Origin: CAVVSD01 sp963750895
GTDB lineage: Bacteria > Actinomycetota > Thermoleophilia > Solirubrobacterales > Solirubrobacteraceae
Length of the DNA: 64,000 nucleotides
Reading direction: 5' to 3'
NCBI GenBank assembly: GCA_963750895.1
Contig: CAVVSD010000008.1
Coordinates: forward strand, 558,001-622,000
The notes below the pieces were generated by a model. It saw only the letters and a program-made list of their open reading frames with translations, made no database searches and was not told the DNA's origin. Position 1 is the stretch's first letter. Each line of letters starts with the position of its first letter. The translations under genes and the position numbers were made by a program. Shown here one piece after another: positions 43,075 through 51,046 of this stretch.

Positions 43075-44513
43075 CGCTGAGCCTCCCCTCACGCCGCCGA
43101 CCGCGCTCGCCCGGCAAGGCGCCGCTGCTCTTCGTCGGCGCCGCGATCCTCGCCGAGCTGCTGATCGCCGGCTCGGTCGTGAGCGAGCGCCTCGCGCCGC
43201 TCATGGTGCTGCTCGTCGGCGTGATCGCCTTCGTGGCGGTCATCCGCTGGCCGCTGCTGGGCATGGGTCTCGTGATCGTCCTGACCGCGACCTTCCTGCC
43301 CAGCGACTACCTGCAGGCGCAGGTCGGCCCGCTCGCCGTCGGCTACCACGAGGTCGCGCTCGTCGGCGTGCTCGCCGCGGCGGTCGCGTTCCCGCGCGCG
43401 AAGACCTGGGGCGGCGTGGCCGGTGGCTTCCTGGCGATCTTCATGGCCGTCCTCGCGCTCGCGACGATGCTCGCGATCAGCGCCGGGCACCTGCAGTTCT
43501 CCGACGCCGTCGCGTGGGGCCGGATGTTCGCGCTGCTGCTCGTCTTCTACGCGGTCGTCCGGCTCTTCCCCGACCGCGAGTCCCTCGGCCGGCTCATGGG
43601 TGTCGCCGTCGGGGCGGCCGCGGTCTCCGGCTTCGTCGCGCTCATCATCGCCTTCGGCGTCGACCTCAGCCCGGTGCTCGGCGAGGCGGCCACCTACTAC
43701 GTGAACACCGACCTCGGGCTCGGCGGCATCCCGCGCATCCGGCTCCCGGGCATCGCCCTCGCGTATCCGCTGTTCTGGTACGCGGCGCTGCACATCCCGC
43801 GCAGCCGCGGCGCCGCCCGGCTCGGCTGGACGCTGGGCGTCCTGGGGATGACCGCGAACCTCGCGCTCAGCCTCAACCGCAACATGTGGGCCGGCCTGCT
43901 CCTCGGGCTCGCGGTGCTCATGTTCATCGGCGGCGTCCGCGTCCGCCGCCCGGTCGGGGTCGGCGTGCTCGCGCTCGTCGGTGCCGTCGCGCTCATCGCC
44001 ATCGCCGGGATCCAGGTGGACCGCGGTCCGCTCGCGGGGTTCGCCGAGCGCGGCCAGACGCTCTTCTCCCCCGAGAAGACGACGCAGGAGAACTCGCTGC
44101 AGGACCGCGGCAAGGAGACCGAGCAGGCCTGGCGGACCATCAGGGAGCACCCGGTGATCGGCATCGGGCCGGGTGCCGAGTTCGGCGTCTACTTCGACGA
44201 GCTGCAGCCGGGCGGGATGATGACCTACAAGCGCACCCACCAGCTCTTCCTGCACAACCAGTACCTCTACCTGCTGCTCATCTGCGGCATTCCGGGGCTG
44301 CTGGCGTTCCTCGGCTTCCTCACGGCGGCGGTCGGTCGCGCCCGCTGGCACCTCTCCGACACGGACATCGCCACCTGGGCGGTGGGCGTCGGGATGATCG
44401 CGCTCAGCGCCTTCGTGATGATCTCATTTGCCGATGCTTCCAGTGCATTGGCGATCGGCCTGCTCTGCGGGGCCATCGTGGCTGCGACGTCACGTACGTA
44501 CGCTGATTCCTGA
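43071..44513 (+). CDS. O-antigen ligase/polymerase (Wzy-like) membrane protein
   Basis: A 480-residue integral membrane protein with about 12 helices. It carries the large periplasmic loop and Wzy-type motif (RTIREHPVIGIGPGAEFGV, then RTHQLFLHNQYLYLLLICG). Expected to polymerise repeat units flipped by the preceding gene. GTG start overlaps the flippase stop (GTGA). A second such protein is encoded on the opposite strand 5 kb upstream. Confidence 0.9.
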   Translation: MTLSLPSRRRPRSPGKAPLLFVGAAILAELLIAGSVVSERLAPLMVLLVGVIAFVAVIRWPLLGMGLVIVLTATFLPSDYLQAQVGPLAVGYHEVALVGVLAAAVAFPRAKTWGGVAGGFLAIFMAVLALATMLAISAGHLQFSDAVAWGRMFALLLVFYAVVRLFPDRESLGRLMGVAVGAAAVSGFVALIIAFGVDLSPVLGEAATYYVNTDLGLGGIPRIRLPGIALAYPLFWYAALHIPRSRGAARLGWTLGVLGMTANLALSLNRNMWAGLLLGLAVLMFIGGVRVRRPVGVGVLALVGAVALIAIAGIQVDRGPLAGFAERGQTLFSPEKTTQENSLQDRGKETEQAWRTIREHPVIGIGPGAEFGVYFDELQPGGMMTYKRTHQLFLHNQYLYLLLICGIPGLLAFLGFLTAAVGRARWHLSDTDIATWAVGVGMIALSAFVMISFADASSALAIGLLCGAIVAATSRTYADS

Positions 44514-44557
44514 GCCCCTAGTCTCAGGGGTCGACGCGGACGTCCGATAGATCCCCC

Positions 44558-45703
44558 GTGTCGACGATCTTGCAAGAGACCGCCCGTCCACAGGCTCCTG
44601 TCGCCACGCGTCCGCCGCGTGTTCTGCTGGCCTGCGACTGGCTCCTGAAGTACGCCGCCGGCCTCGCCCAGGGACTGCGCGAGGCGGGCGCGGAGGTGGC
44701 GCTGCTGACGCGTGACCACGGGCTCGAATACGGCGGCAACGCCGAGGAGATGCGCGAGGAGCTTCGCGCCCGTCTCGGGGCCGACGCCCCGCTGTGGCTC
44801 GTCTCGGGCCGCATCCGCGAGCTCGCGGGCCTGCGCCAGCTCGCCCGCATCCGCTCCGAGATCCGCGCGTTCGGCGCGGACCTGACGCACTTCCAGCAGG
44901 CGACGATGATCGACCCGCGGCTGTTCATCGCCGCGGCCCGGCGTCCGCGCCACTACGCGGTGACGCTGCACGATCCGAGCGTGCATCCGGGCGACCAGCA
45001 CCCGGGGCGGGCGTTCTTCGCCCTCGAGCGCCTCATGTTCACGGGCGCCGGCGTGACGTTCACCCACGGCCAGGCGCTGGTCGACGAGATCCACGAGCGC
45101 AAGCCCTGGCTGCACGGCCCGATCGAGATCGTCCCGCACGGCGTCGACGTCATGCGCCCTGCGCCCCTGCCCGCCGTGCCGTCGCTGCTGTTCTTCGGCC
45201 GCATCTCGCACTACAAGGGCCTCGACGTCCTGCTCGCGGCGATGCCGCAGGTGTGGGAGAGCGCGCCGACGACGCGCCTGGTGATCGCCGGCCACGGCGA
45301 CATCGAGCCCAGCGCGGTCCTGTCGGACCCGCGCGTGACGGTCCACAACGAGCACGTGCCGGAGTCCTTGGTCACCGACCTCTACAACGACGCGACCGCG
45401 GTCGTCCTGCCCTACCGGCAGGCGAGCCAGAGCGGCGTCGGATCGCTCGCGAAGTCCTACGGCCGCGCGTCCGTCGTGACGAACGAGGGCGGCCTGCCCG
45501 AGCTCGTCGCCGACGGCTCGGGGATCGTGGTGCCCAGCGAGGACGCCGGCGCGCTGGCCAACGCCCTCATCGAGGTCGTGACCGAGCCCGGTCGCGCCGA
45601 GGCGATGGGCGCAGCGGCGTCGGCGAGCGCGCAGGCCGAGTTCAGCTGGAAGGCGGTCGGGCAGGCCACGCTCGACGCCTACCGCCGCCACGGCCTCCTC
45701 TAG
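44558..45703 (+). CDS. GT4-family glycosyltransferase
   Basis: A 381-residue GT-B enzyme. The N-terminal acceptor domain (VLLACDWLLKYAAGLAQGL) is followed by a donor domain with LLFFGRISHYKGLDVLL and the E-x7-E-like region (VVTNEGGLPELVADGSGIVV). It adds a sugar from a nucleotide donor to the growing lipid-linked unit in the cytosol. GTG start; ATAGAT lies 5 nt before it, suggesting a nearly leaderless message. The stop CTAG is shared with the convergent TetR gene. Confidence 0.9.
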   Translation: MSTILQETARPQAPVATRPPRVLLACDWLLKYAAGLAQGLREAGAEVALLTRDHGLEYGGNAEEMREELRARLGADAPLWLVSGRIRELAGLRQLARIRSEIRAFGADLTHFQQATMIDPRLFIAAARRPRHYAVTLHDPSVHPGDQHPGRAFFALERLMFTGAGVTFTHGQALVDEIHERKPWLHGPIEIVPHGVDVMRPAPLPAVPSLLFFGRISHYKGLDVLLAAMPQVWESAPTTRLVIAGHGDIEPSAVLSDPRVTVHNEHVPESLVTDLYNDATAVVLPYRQASQSGVGSLAKSYGRASVVTNEGGLPELVADGSGIVVPSEDAGALANALIEVVTEPGRAEAMGAAASASAQAEFSWKAVGQATLDAYRRHGLL

Positions 45704-46308
45704 CCCGCCAGGCCGCGCTCCAGCATCGCGTGGACCTCACCGCGGACCGCGGTGAGATCCACGGCGTCGGGCGACAGCAGTCGCTGGAGCCCGACGCCGC
45801 GCATGAGCGCCACGAGCGCGACGCCTGCGGCGGCCGGATCGGCGTCGGCGCGCACGGAGCCGTCGGCCACCCCTGCCGCGACGGCCTTGGCCATGCTGCT
45901 GCGGAAGGCCTCGTCGCGCTCGGCGAAGACCGGCCGGAGGTCCGGGTCGGAGGCGATCGCCTCGGTCCACAGGACGAGGAACACCTGCGAGTCGCGCGCC
46001 CGCCCCCCGAGCGCGTCGAGGTAGGCGTCGACGAGGCCGAGGATGCGGGCGAGCCCGTCTCCGTTCATCGTCGGCGCCGAGAAGCGCCCCTGGACCTCGC
46101 GCGCCAGGGCATCCAGGAGGGCCCGCCGGGAGCCGAAGTGGTGGTTGACGATCCCGCGGCTGTAGCCGGCCCGTTCGCCCGTCGCAGCGACGGTCACGGC
46201 GCCGACGCCGCCCTCGGCCACGAGGTCCATCGCGGCCTGCAGGAGGCGGGTCTCCGTCTCCGCCCTGCGCTCGGCCTGGGTGCGTCGCCGAGTTGTTGCT
46301 TGTTGCAT
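45700..46308 (-). CDS. TetR-family transcriptional regulator
   Basis: A 202-residue regulator with N-terminal helix-turn-helix (VTVAATGERAGYSRGIVNHH, about 40-60) and a TetR C-terminal domain. Divergent from the small leader gene and dehalogenase-like hydrolase. A palindrome overlapping its start codon is a likely shared operator. It interrupts the polysaccharide cluster and probably controls the adjacent hydrolase, not the polymer genes (inference). Confidence 0.9.
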   Translation of the reverse strand: MQQATTRRRTQAERRAETETRLLQAAMDLVAEGGVGAVTVAATGERAGYSRGIVNHHFGSRRALLDALAREVQGRFSAPTMNGDGLARILGLVDAYLDALGGRARDSQVFLVLWTEAIASDPDLRPVFAERDEAFRSSMAKAVAAGVADGSVRADADPAAAGVALVALMRGVGLQRLLSPDAVDLTAVRGEVHAMLERGLAG

Positions 46309-46313
46309 AGCAA
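46303..46313. promoter_or_regulatory. palindrome TTGC-ATA-GCAA, putative TetR operator
   Basis: Perfect 4-bp arms overlap the TetR start codon, 2 bp upstream of the TACACT box of the divergent gene. A single bound dimer could block both directions. Confidence 0.5.
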
Positions 46314-46314
46314 G

Positions 46315-46320
46315 TACACT
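46315..46320 (+). promoter_or_regulatory. putative leaderless -10 box (TACACT) of the small leader gene
   Basis: TACACT ends 7 nt before ATG 46328, matching the spacing of other putative leaderless genes here. Confidence 0.4.
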
Positions 46321-46327
46321 ACCCCAC

Positions 46328-46486
46328 ATGCTCTCAATCACGCTGCTCTCCACGCCGGCCTGGGCCGATCGCTTCGCGGCCATGAACTTGCTGCACGACA
46401 CGCAAGAGGAGGAGCCGGTCGAGCCCATCCGGGAGTGCGACCCTGTGCTCCTCGTGCGCTCCGAGCCGACGGACATCGCCGCATGA
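46328..46486 (+). CDS. 52-aa hypothetical protein, leader of the hydrolase gene
   Basis: Short frame starting MLSITLLSTPAWADRFAAMN and ending SEPTDIAA. Its stop overlaps the hydrolase start (ATGA), and a -10-like box sits 7 nt before its ATG. No ribosome site is seen. GC-rich third positions fit a real gene, but the length is too small to be sure. It may be a translated leader coupling translation of the hydrolase. No family recognised. Confidence 0.4.
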   Translation: MLSITLLSTPAWADRFAAMNLLHDTQEEEPVEPIRECDPVLLVRSEPTDIAA

Positions 46487-47229
46487 CCGTCGTCATGGTG
46501 CACGGCAACCCCGAGACCGCGGCGGTCTGGGGCCCGCTGCTCGCCGAGCTGGGCCGGGACGACGTCGTCACCCTCTGCCCTCCCGGCTTCGGCGCGCCGA
46601 TCCCGGACGGGTTCGGCTGCACGATCGGCGAGTACCGCGACTGGCTCGCCGACGAGCTCGGGCGCATGGACGGTCCGGTCGACCTCGTGGGCCACGACTG
46701 GGGCGGCGGTCACGTCGTCAACGTCGCCATGGCCCGGCCGGACCTCCTGCGCAGCTGGGCGACGGACGTCATCGGCGTGTTCGACCCGGAGTACGAGTGG
46801 CACGACCTCGCCCAGGTCTGGCAGGTGCCGGGCGAGGGCGAGCGGGCCGTCGAGGCGTTCATCGGCGGGACGGTGCAGGAGCGCGCGGACCGGCTTGTCT
46901 CGCGTGGGGTCGCCGACCCCGCGGTCGCGGCGGAGATCGCGGCCGCGCTCGGGCCGGACATGGGCCGCGCGATCCTCGCGCTCTACCGTTCGGCGGCCCA
47001 GCCGGTGATGGCCGACCTCGGTCGCGGGCTCGAGCGCGCCGCGCAGCGCCCGGGCCTGTGCCTGCTCGCGACGGAGGACCACCGCGTCGGATCGGATGCC
47101 GCGCGGCGCCGGGCAGCCGAGCGTGCGGGCGCGCGCCTCGAGGTGCTCGAGGGCCGCGGGCACTGGTGGATGCTCGAGGACCCGGCGGGCGGCGCCCGGG
47201 TGCTCGAGCGGTTCCTCAGCGCGCCTTGA
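46483..47229 (+). CDS. alpha/beta hydrolase, haloalkane dehalogenase/epoxide hydrolase-like
   Basis: A 248-residue alpha/beta hydrolase with oxyanion motif HGNPETAAVWGPLL and nucleophile elbow GHDWGG. An aspartate nucleophile there is typical of haloalkane dehalogenases, epoxide hydrolases and haloacetate dehalogenases. The catalytic His is in GRGHWWMLE. Substrate unknown. The ATG overlaps the stop of the 52-aa frame. It lies divergent to the TetR gene and overlaps the convergent GT2 gene by 14 nt. Confidence 0.87.
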   Translation: MTVVMVHGNPETAAVWGPLLAELGRDDVVTLCPPGFGAPIPDGFGCTIGEYRDWLADELGRMDGPVDLVGHDWGGGHVVNVAMARPDLLRSWATDVIGVFDPEYEWHDLAQVWQVPGEGERAVEAFIGGTVQERADRLVSRGVADPAVAAEIAAALGPDMGRAILALYRSAAQPVMADLGRGLERAAQRPGLCLLATEDHRVGSDAARRRAAERAGARLEVLEGRGHWWMLEDPAGGARVLERFLSAP

Positions 47230-48175
47230 GCAGCTCGGACTTCGGCTTGAGCCCGGCGCGGGCGCCGCGCAGGTCGCGCTGCGCCCACGCGAGCTTCTCG
47301 CCGAACCGGTCCCCGTCGCGGCGCGCGAGGACGCTGAGCGCCGCGACCCGCAGCCCCGCCTCGGTGGCCGCGATGCCGGACGACGCCCACGTGCGCGCAA
47401 GCCCCTGGCGGCGGACCATCCAGGCGTTGTTCGCCTTGACCCACTTGTCCACGACGCCCGCCTGCCCGCCGAACGCGACCTTGCTCGCGGCGCTCTCGTG
47501 GTGGTGCACGACGGCCCGCGGCTCGTAGCGGGTCGTCCATCCCGCCTCCGCGAGGCGCCAGCCGAGGTCGAGGTCCTCGGCGTACATCCACTGCTCTGCG
47601 TCGAAGCCGCCGACCTGCTGCCACGCCGCGCGCCGGACGATGAGGAACGCGCCCGTCGCCCAGGGGACGTCCTGGCCGACGTCCGGATCCCACGCGCCGG
47701 GCAGGTAGAGCCGCCGGCGCACGCCCGCGCTGACCGATGCGGCCCGCGACGCCGTCAGCAGCGACGTGGTCACCGACGGGAACGGCTGGACGGACTGCTG
47801 GGTGGAGCCGTCGGGCAGGATGAGGCGCGGCGCGATCGCGGCCGCCTCCGGGTGCGCGGCGCCCGAGCCCAGCAGCGCCTCGATCGCGCCCGGCGTGAAG
47901 CTCAGATCGCTGTTGGCCGGCGCGACCCAGTCCGTCGTCGTGCGGTCGGCGACGACGTTCACCGCGGGGCCGTAGCCGAGGTTCTCGCCCGACCGGATGA
48001 GGTTCGCCCACGGGTGCTCGGCCTCCACCATGTCCGCCGAGCCGTCGGTCGATGCGTTGTCGACGACCCACACCTCGGCACGCCCTGCGTCGGCGTCGGC
48101 CCTCAGAGAGGTCAAACACTCGTCGAGCAGGGCACGTGTGTTGTAGGAAACGATGGCGATCGCGACGTCAGGCAT
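47216..48175 (-). CDS. GT2-family glycosyltransferase (rhamnosyltransferase-like)
   Basis: A 319-residue GT-A enzyme. Features are IAIVSYNTRALLDECLTSL, VWVVDNASTDGSADMV, the DxD-like NSDLSF and the ED motif MYAEDLDLGWRLAEAG. It is similar to dTDP-rhamnosyltransferases of polysaccharide loci. A TAGCGT box lies about 37 nt upstream, with CCGGAGTGGA in between as ribosome site. It is divergent from the next GT4 gene, with a GCTAGC centre in the gap that could serve both directions. Confidence 0.88.
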   Translation of the reverse strand: MPDVAIAIVSYNTRALLDECLTSLRADADAGRAEVWVVDNASTDGSADMVEAEHPWANLIRSGENLGYGPAVNVVADRTTTDWVAPANSDLSFTPGAIEALLGSGAAHPEAAAIAPRLILPDGSTQQSVQPFPSVTTSLLTASRAASVSAGVRRRLYLPGAWDPDVGQDVPWATGAFLIVRRAAWQQVGGFDAEQWMYAEDLDLGWRLAEAGWTTRYEPRAVVHHHESAASKVAFGGQAGVVDKWVKANNAWMVRRQGLARTWASSGIAATEAGLRVAALSVLARRDGDRFGEKLAWAQRDLRGARAGLKPKSELLKAR

Positions 48176-48245
48176 GCGACGATCCACTCCGGCTCGGGGG
48201 ACGCGCGACGCTAGCGCATGCCGCCGATCCGACCCCCCGCCCAAG

Positions 48246-49346
48246 ATGACCCGAATCGCCCCGGCTGACCCCCCTGCAGCTCGACGCGTCCGCGTGGCGC
48301 ACCTCGGGCCCGACCCCCGTGACGGGGGCGGCATGCCCGCGGTCGTCGCCGGCCTCGTCGAGTCGCCGCTCGCCGAGCTGCACGACCTGCAGGTCATCCC
48401 GACCCACCAGCGCGGGTCCGTGAAGCAGCGACTGCTCGTCTTCGCGAAGGCGCTGCGGACGCTCGCCGGCTTCTGCCTGCGGCCCGGCGACCGCGTCGTG
48501 CACCTCCACACCACGGTGCGCGGCAGCATGTACCGCAAGACGATCTGCGCGATGCTCGCCAAGGCGCTGCGCGCGCCGGTCGTCCTCCAGGTGCACGTCG
48601 GCGAGCCCGAGCTCGAGTCGTTCCGCGAGCGGGTCGACCCCGTGTCGCTCGCGGCGTTCCGCTGGGCGTTCGGCCACGTGGACAAGGTCCTCAGCGTCGG
48701 CGCAGCGAGCGCCCGCGAGGTCGAGGAGCACTACAGCGCCCGCGACGTCGAGGTGCTGCCGAACGCCGCGCCCGCCCCGGTCGACGGCCCGGTGCCCGAT
48801 CCCGCGCCCGCCGGCGAGGCCCGGCTGCTCTACATCGGCGGCTTCCACGACCCCGTGAAGGGGGGCGAGGTCCTGCTCGACGCGCTGCCCGCGATCATCG
48901 CGCAGCACCCGGGCGTGCAGGTCACCATCGCCGGGCCCGGCGAGCCGCCCGCGCGACTGGCGGCCGTCAACGGCCGCGCGACGTGGCTCGGCTGGCTCGA
49001 CGCCGACGCGAAGGCACGCGCGCTGCGCGAGGCCGACATCTTCCTCATGCCCTCGACGTCGGAGGGGCTCCCGGTCGCGCTGCTGGAGGCGATGGCCTAC
49101 GGCAAGCCGATCGTCGCGACCCGCGTCGGCGGCATCCCGGACGTCCTCGCGGACGGCACCGAGGGGATGCTCGTCCCGCCCGGCGACGTGGCCGCGCTGG
49201 CCGACGCGGTCGTCACGCTCGTCGGCGACCCGGCTCGCGCCTGGGAGCTCGGCCGTGCCGCGAAGGAGCGCGTCGCCGAGCTCGGCCCGGACACGATCGC
49301 CAAGCGGCTGGACCTCGTCTACCAGGAGGTGATCGGGCGTGGGTGA
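48246..49346 (+). CDS. GT4-family glycosyltransferase
   Basis: A 366-residue GT-B enzyme. The acceptor domain starts VAHLGPDPRDGGGMPAVV. The donor domain has LLYIGGFHDPVKGGEVLL and the E-x7-E motif region STSEGLPVALLEAMAYGKP. The ATG at 48246 was chosen because upstream codons are Arg/Pro-rich and overlap the GT2 promoter region. It begins a tightly packed run of six polysaccharide genes; the deacetylase gene starts within its last codons. Confidence 0.9.
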   Translation: MTRIAPADPPAARRVRVAHLGPDPRDGGGMPAVVAGLVESPLAELHDLQVIPTHQRGSVKQRLLVFAKALRTLAGFCLRPGDRVVHLHTTVRGSMYRKTICAMLAKALRAPVVLQVHVGEPELESFRERVDPVSLAAFRWAFGHVDKVLSVGAASAREVEEHYSARDVEVLPNAAPAPVDGPVPDPAPAGEARLLYIGGFHDPVKGGEVLLDALPAIIAQHPGVQVTIAGPGEPPARLAAVNGRATWLGWLDADAKARALREADIFLMPSTSEGLPVALLEAMAYGKPIVATRVGGIPDVLADGTEGMLVPPGDVAALADAVVTLVGDPARAWELGRAAKERVAELGPDTIAKRLDLVYQEVIGRG

Positions 49347-50199
49347 GCTCGACCGCTCGCTGGGCAACCGCACCCGGCGCGCCGCGTTCCTGACGTACCA
49401 CGCGATCTCCGACACGGGGCCGGCGTTCCTGCACGTGCCGCCGGACATGTTCGAGCGCCAGCTCGCCCTGCTGCGCCGCAAGGGCTGGGCGCCGGGCACG
49501 ACCGCGGGGCTCGACGCCCTCAACGCGGGTGACCGGCCCGCCGCGCCGCTCGCCTTCCTGACCTTCGACGACGGCTACCTCGACAACCACCGCGACGCGC
49601 TGCCGCTGCTGCGCGAGTACGGCTTCCGGGCGATCGTGTTCGTGATCCCCCCGATGGTCGATGCGGGCGCGCCGCTCATCTGGCCGGAGGTCGTCGACGA
49701 CCAGCGCGAGCACCCCGACGTCATGCGCTCGATGACCTGGGACCAGGTCGGTGAGATGGTCGAGGCGGGCACGGAGATCGGCGCGCACACGATGACCCAC
49801 CCGAAGCTCAGCACGCTGCACGGCGAGGAGCTGCGCCAGCAGCTGGTCGACTCGCGCAGGGCGGTCATCGACAAGCTCGGCAGCTGCGACCTCTTCGCGT
49901 ACCCCTTCGGCGATCTCGCGCCCGAGACCGTCCGCGCGGTGGCCGACGCCGGCTACCGGTACGCGTTCGCCCAGCCCACCGCGGGCCAGGCCACGCACAC
50001 CCGCTTCACGATCCCGCGCATCCCGGTCGACGAGCGCGACGACGAGCGCCGCTTCGGGCTCAAGCTCCACGCGCCGGTGCGGTCGGGGCTGCTGTCGCCG
50101 CTCAAGCCCGCCGCGGCCGGCGCGGTGAAGAAGGTCCTTCCGGTCGATGAGCGTGATGCTGGTCTGCTCGCCCGGCGGGCACCTGCTGGAGATGCGTGA
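49339..50199 (+). CDS. polysaccharide deacetylase (NodB/CE4)
   Basis: A 286-residue CE4 carbohydrate esterase. NodB motif 1 is TFDDGYLDN, motif 2 is GAHTMTHPKL (H-x3-H zinc ligands) and AYPFGDLAPETV is the third. It removes acetyl groups from N-acetylated sugars. No signal peptide or anchor is visible, which leaves cytosolic or unconventional location open. GTG start overlaps the GT4 gene by 8 nt, and the PssD-like gene begins 53 nt before its stop. Confidence 0.9.
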   Translation: MGELDRSLGNRTRRAAFLTYHAISDTGPAFLHVPPDMFERQLALLRRKGWAPGTTAGLDALNAGDRPAAPLAFLTFDDGYLDNHRDALPLLREYGFRAIVFVIPPMVDAGAPLIWPEVVDDQREHPDVMRSMTWDQVGEMVEAGTEIGAHTMTHPKLSTLHGEELRQQLVDSRRAVIDKLGSCDLFAYPFGDLAPETVRAVADAGYRYAFAQPTAGQATHTRFTIPRIPVDERDDERRFGLKLHAPVRSGLLSPLKPAAAGAVKKVLPVDERDAGLLARRAPAGDA

Positions 50200-50593
50200 G
50201 CTCGCGCCCGCGTGGGAGGGCGAGACCGTCTCCTGGGTCACGCTCCCCGGCGCCGACGTCGACGACCTGCTGCGCGGCCAGGACGTCACGCTCGCGTACG
50301 GCCCGACGAACCGCTCGATCAAGAAGCTGCTGCAGAACGTCGTCCTCGCCTGGCGCGAGGTCCGGCGCCGGCGGCCGACGGCGATCCTCTCCACCGGCGC
50401 GGCGCTCGCCGTGCCGTTCTTCGTCATCGGGCGCCTGCACGGCATCCGGACGGTCTACGTCGAGAGCCTCGCGCGCACCCAGTCGCTCTCGCTCAGCGGG
50501 AAGATGGTCTACCCCCTGTCGACGGCGTTCTTCGTCCAGTGGCCGGGCGCGACGTCGTGGCGGCGGGCGAAGTACGTCGGGAGCATCCTGTGA
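50147..50593 (+). CDS. PssD/Cps14F/Alg14-like polysaccharide biosynthesis protein
   Basis: A 148-residue protein matching the Alg14-type acceptor-binding half of a split GT28 transferase (VMLVCSPGGHLLEMRELAPA, ILSTGAALAVPFFVIGRLHG, VYVESLARTQSLSLSGKMVY). It recruits the catalytic PssE/Alg13-like half encoded next, with a GTGA overlap. In Rhizobium the PssD/PssE pair transfers glucuronic acid; the sugar here is not proven. It is encoded inside the end of the deacetylase gene in another frame. Confidence 0.88.
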   Translation: MSVMLVCSPGGHLLEMRELAPAWEGETVSWVTLPGADVDDLLRGQDVTLAYGPTNRSIKKLLQNVVLAWREVRRRRPTAILSTGAALAVPFFVIGRLHGIRTVYVESLARTQSLSLSGKMVYPLSTAFFVQWPGATSWRRAKYVGSIL

Positions 50594-51046
50594 TCTTCGC
50601 GACGGTCGGGACGCACGCCCAGCCGTTCTCCCGCTTCCTCGCCGCGCTGGCCGGCCTCGACGACGACGTCATCGTCCAGTACGGGCACAACGAGGCGCCC
50701 ACGGGCGTGCGCGAGGCGGTGGCGTTCATGCCCTTCGACGTCCTCAACGCCCACATGCGCGACGCCGACGTGGTCGTGACGCACGCGGGCGTCGGCTCCG
50801 TGCTGTGCGCGCGGCAGGCCGGTCACGTGCCGGTCGTCGTGCCCCGGCTGCACCGGTTCGACGAGCACGTCGACGACCACCAGCTCGAGCTCGTCGCGGC
50901 GCTCGGGCGCCGACGGGCACGTCATTCCCGTCACGGACATGGCCGATCTCGCATCCGCGGTTCAGAAGGCCGGCCGCCGTGCCGATACCACCACTGCCCC
51001 CAAGCCCCTGCACGCGGCCGTCCGCGGCGCGCTCCTCACCTCATGA
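50590..51046 (+). CDS. PssE/Alg13-like GT28 catalytic subunit, frameshifted
   Basis: About 151 residues when repaired. It has GT28 C-terminal fold motifs: IFATVGTHAQPFSRFL, IVQYGHNE and VVVTHAGVGSVLCARQAGHV, ending HVDDHQLELVAALGR. Near 50908-50913 an extra C breaks the frame. Downstream the other frame gives DGHVIPVTDMADLASAVQ and ends in a TGA that overlaps the next ATG (ATGA), as expected for the intact gene. Without the indel the frame would run into the next transferase. Partner of the preceding PssD-like protein. Confidence 0.82.
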
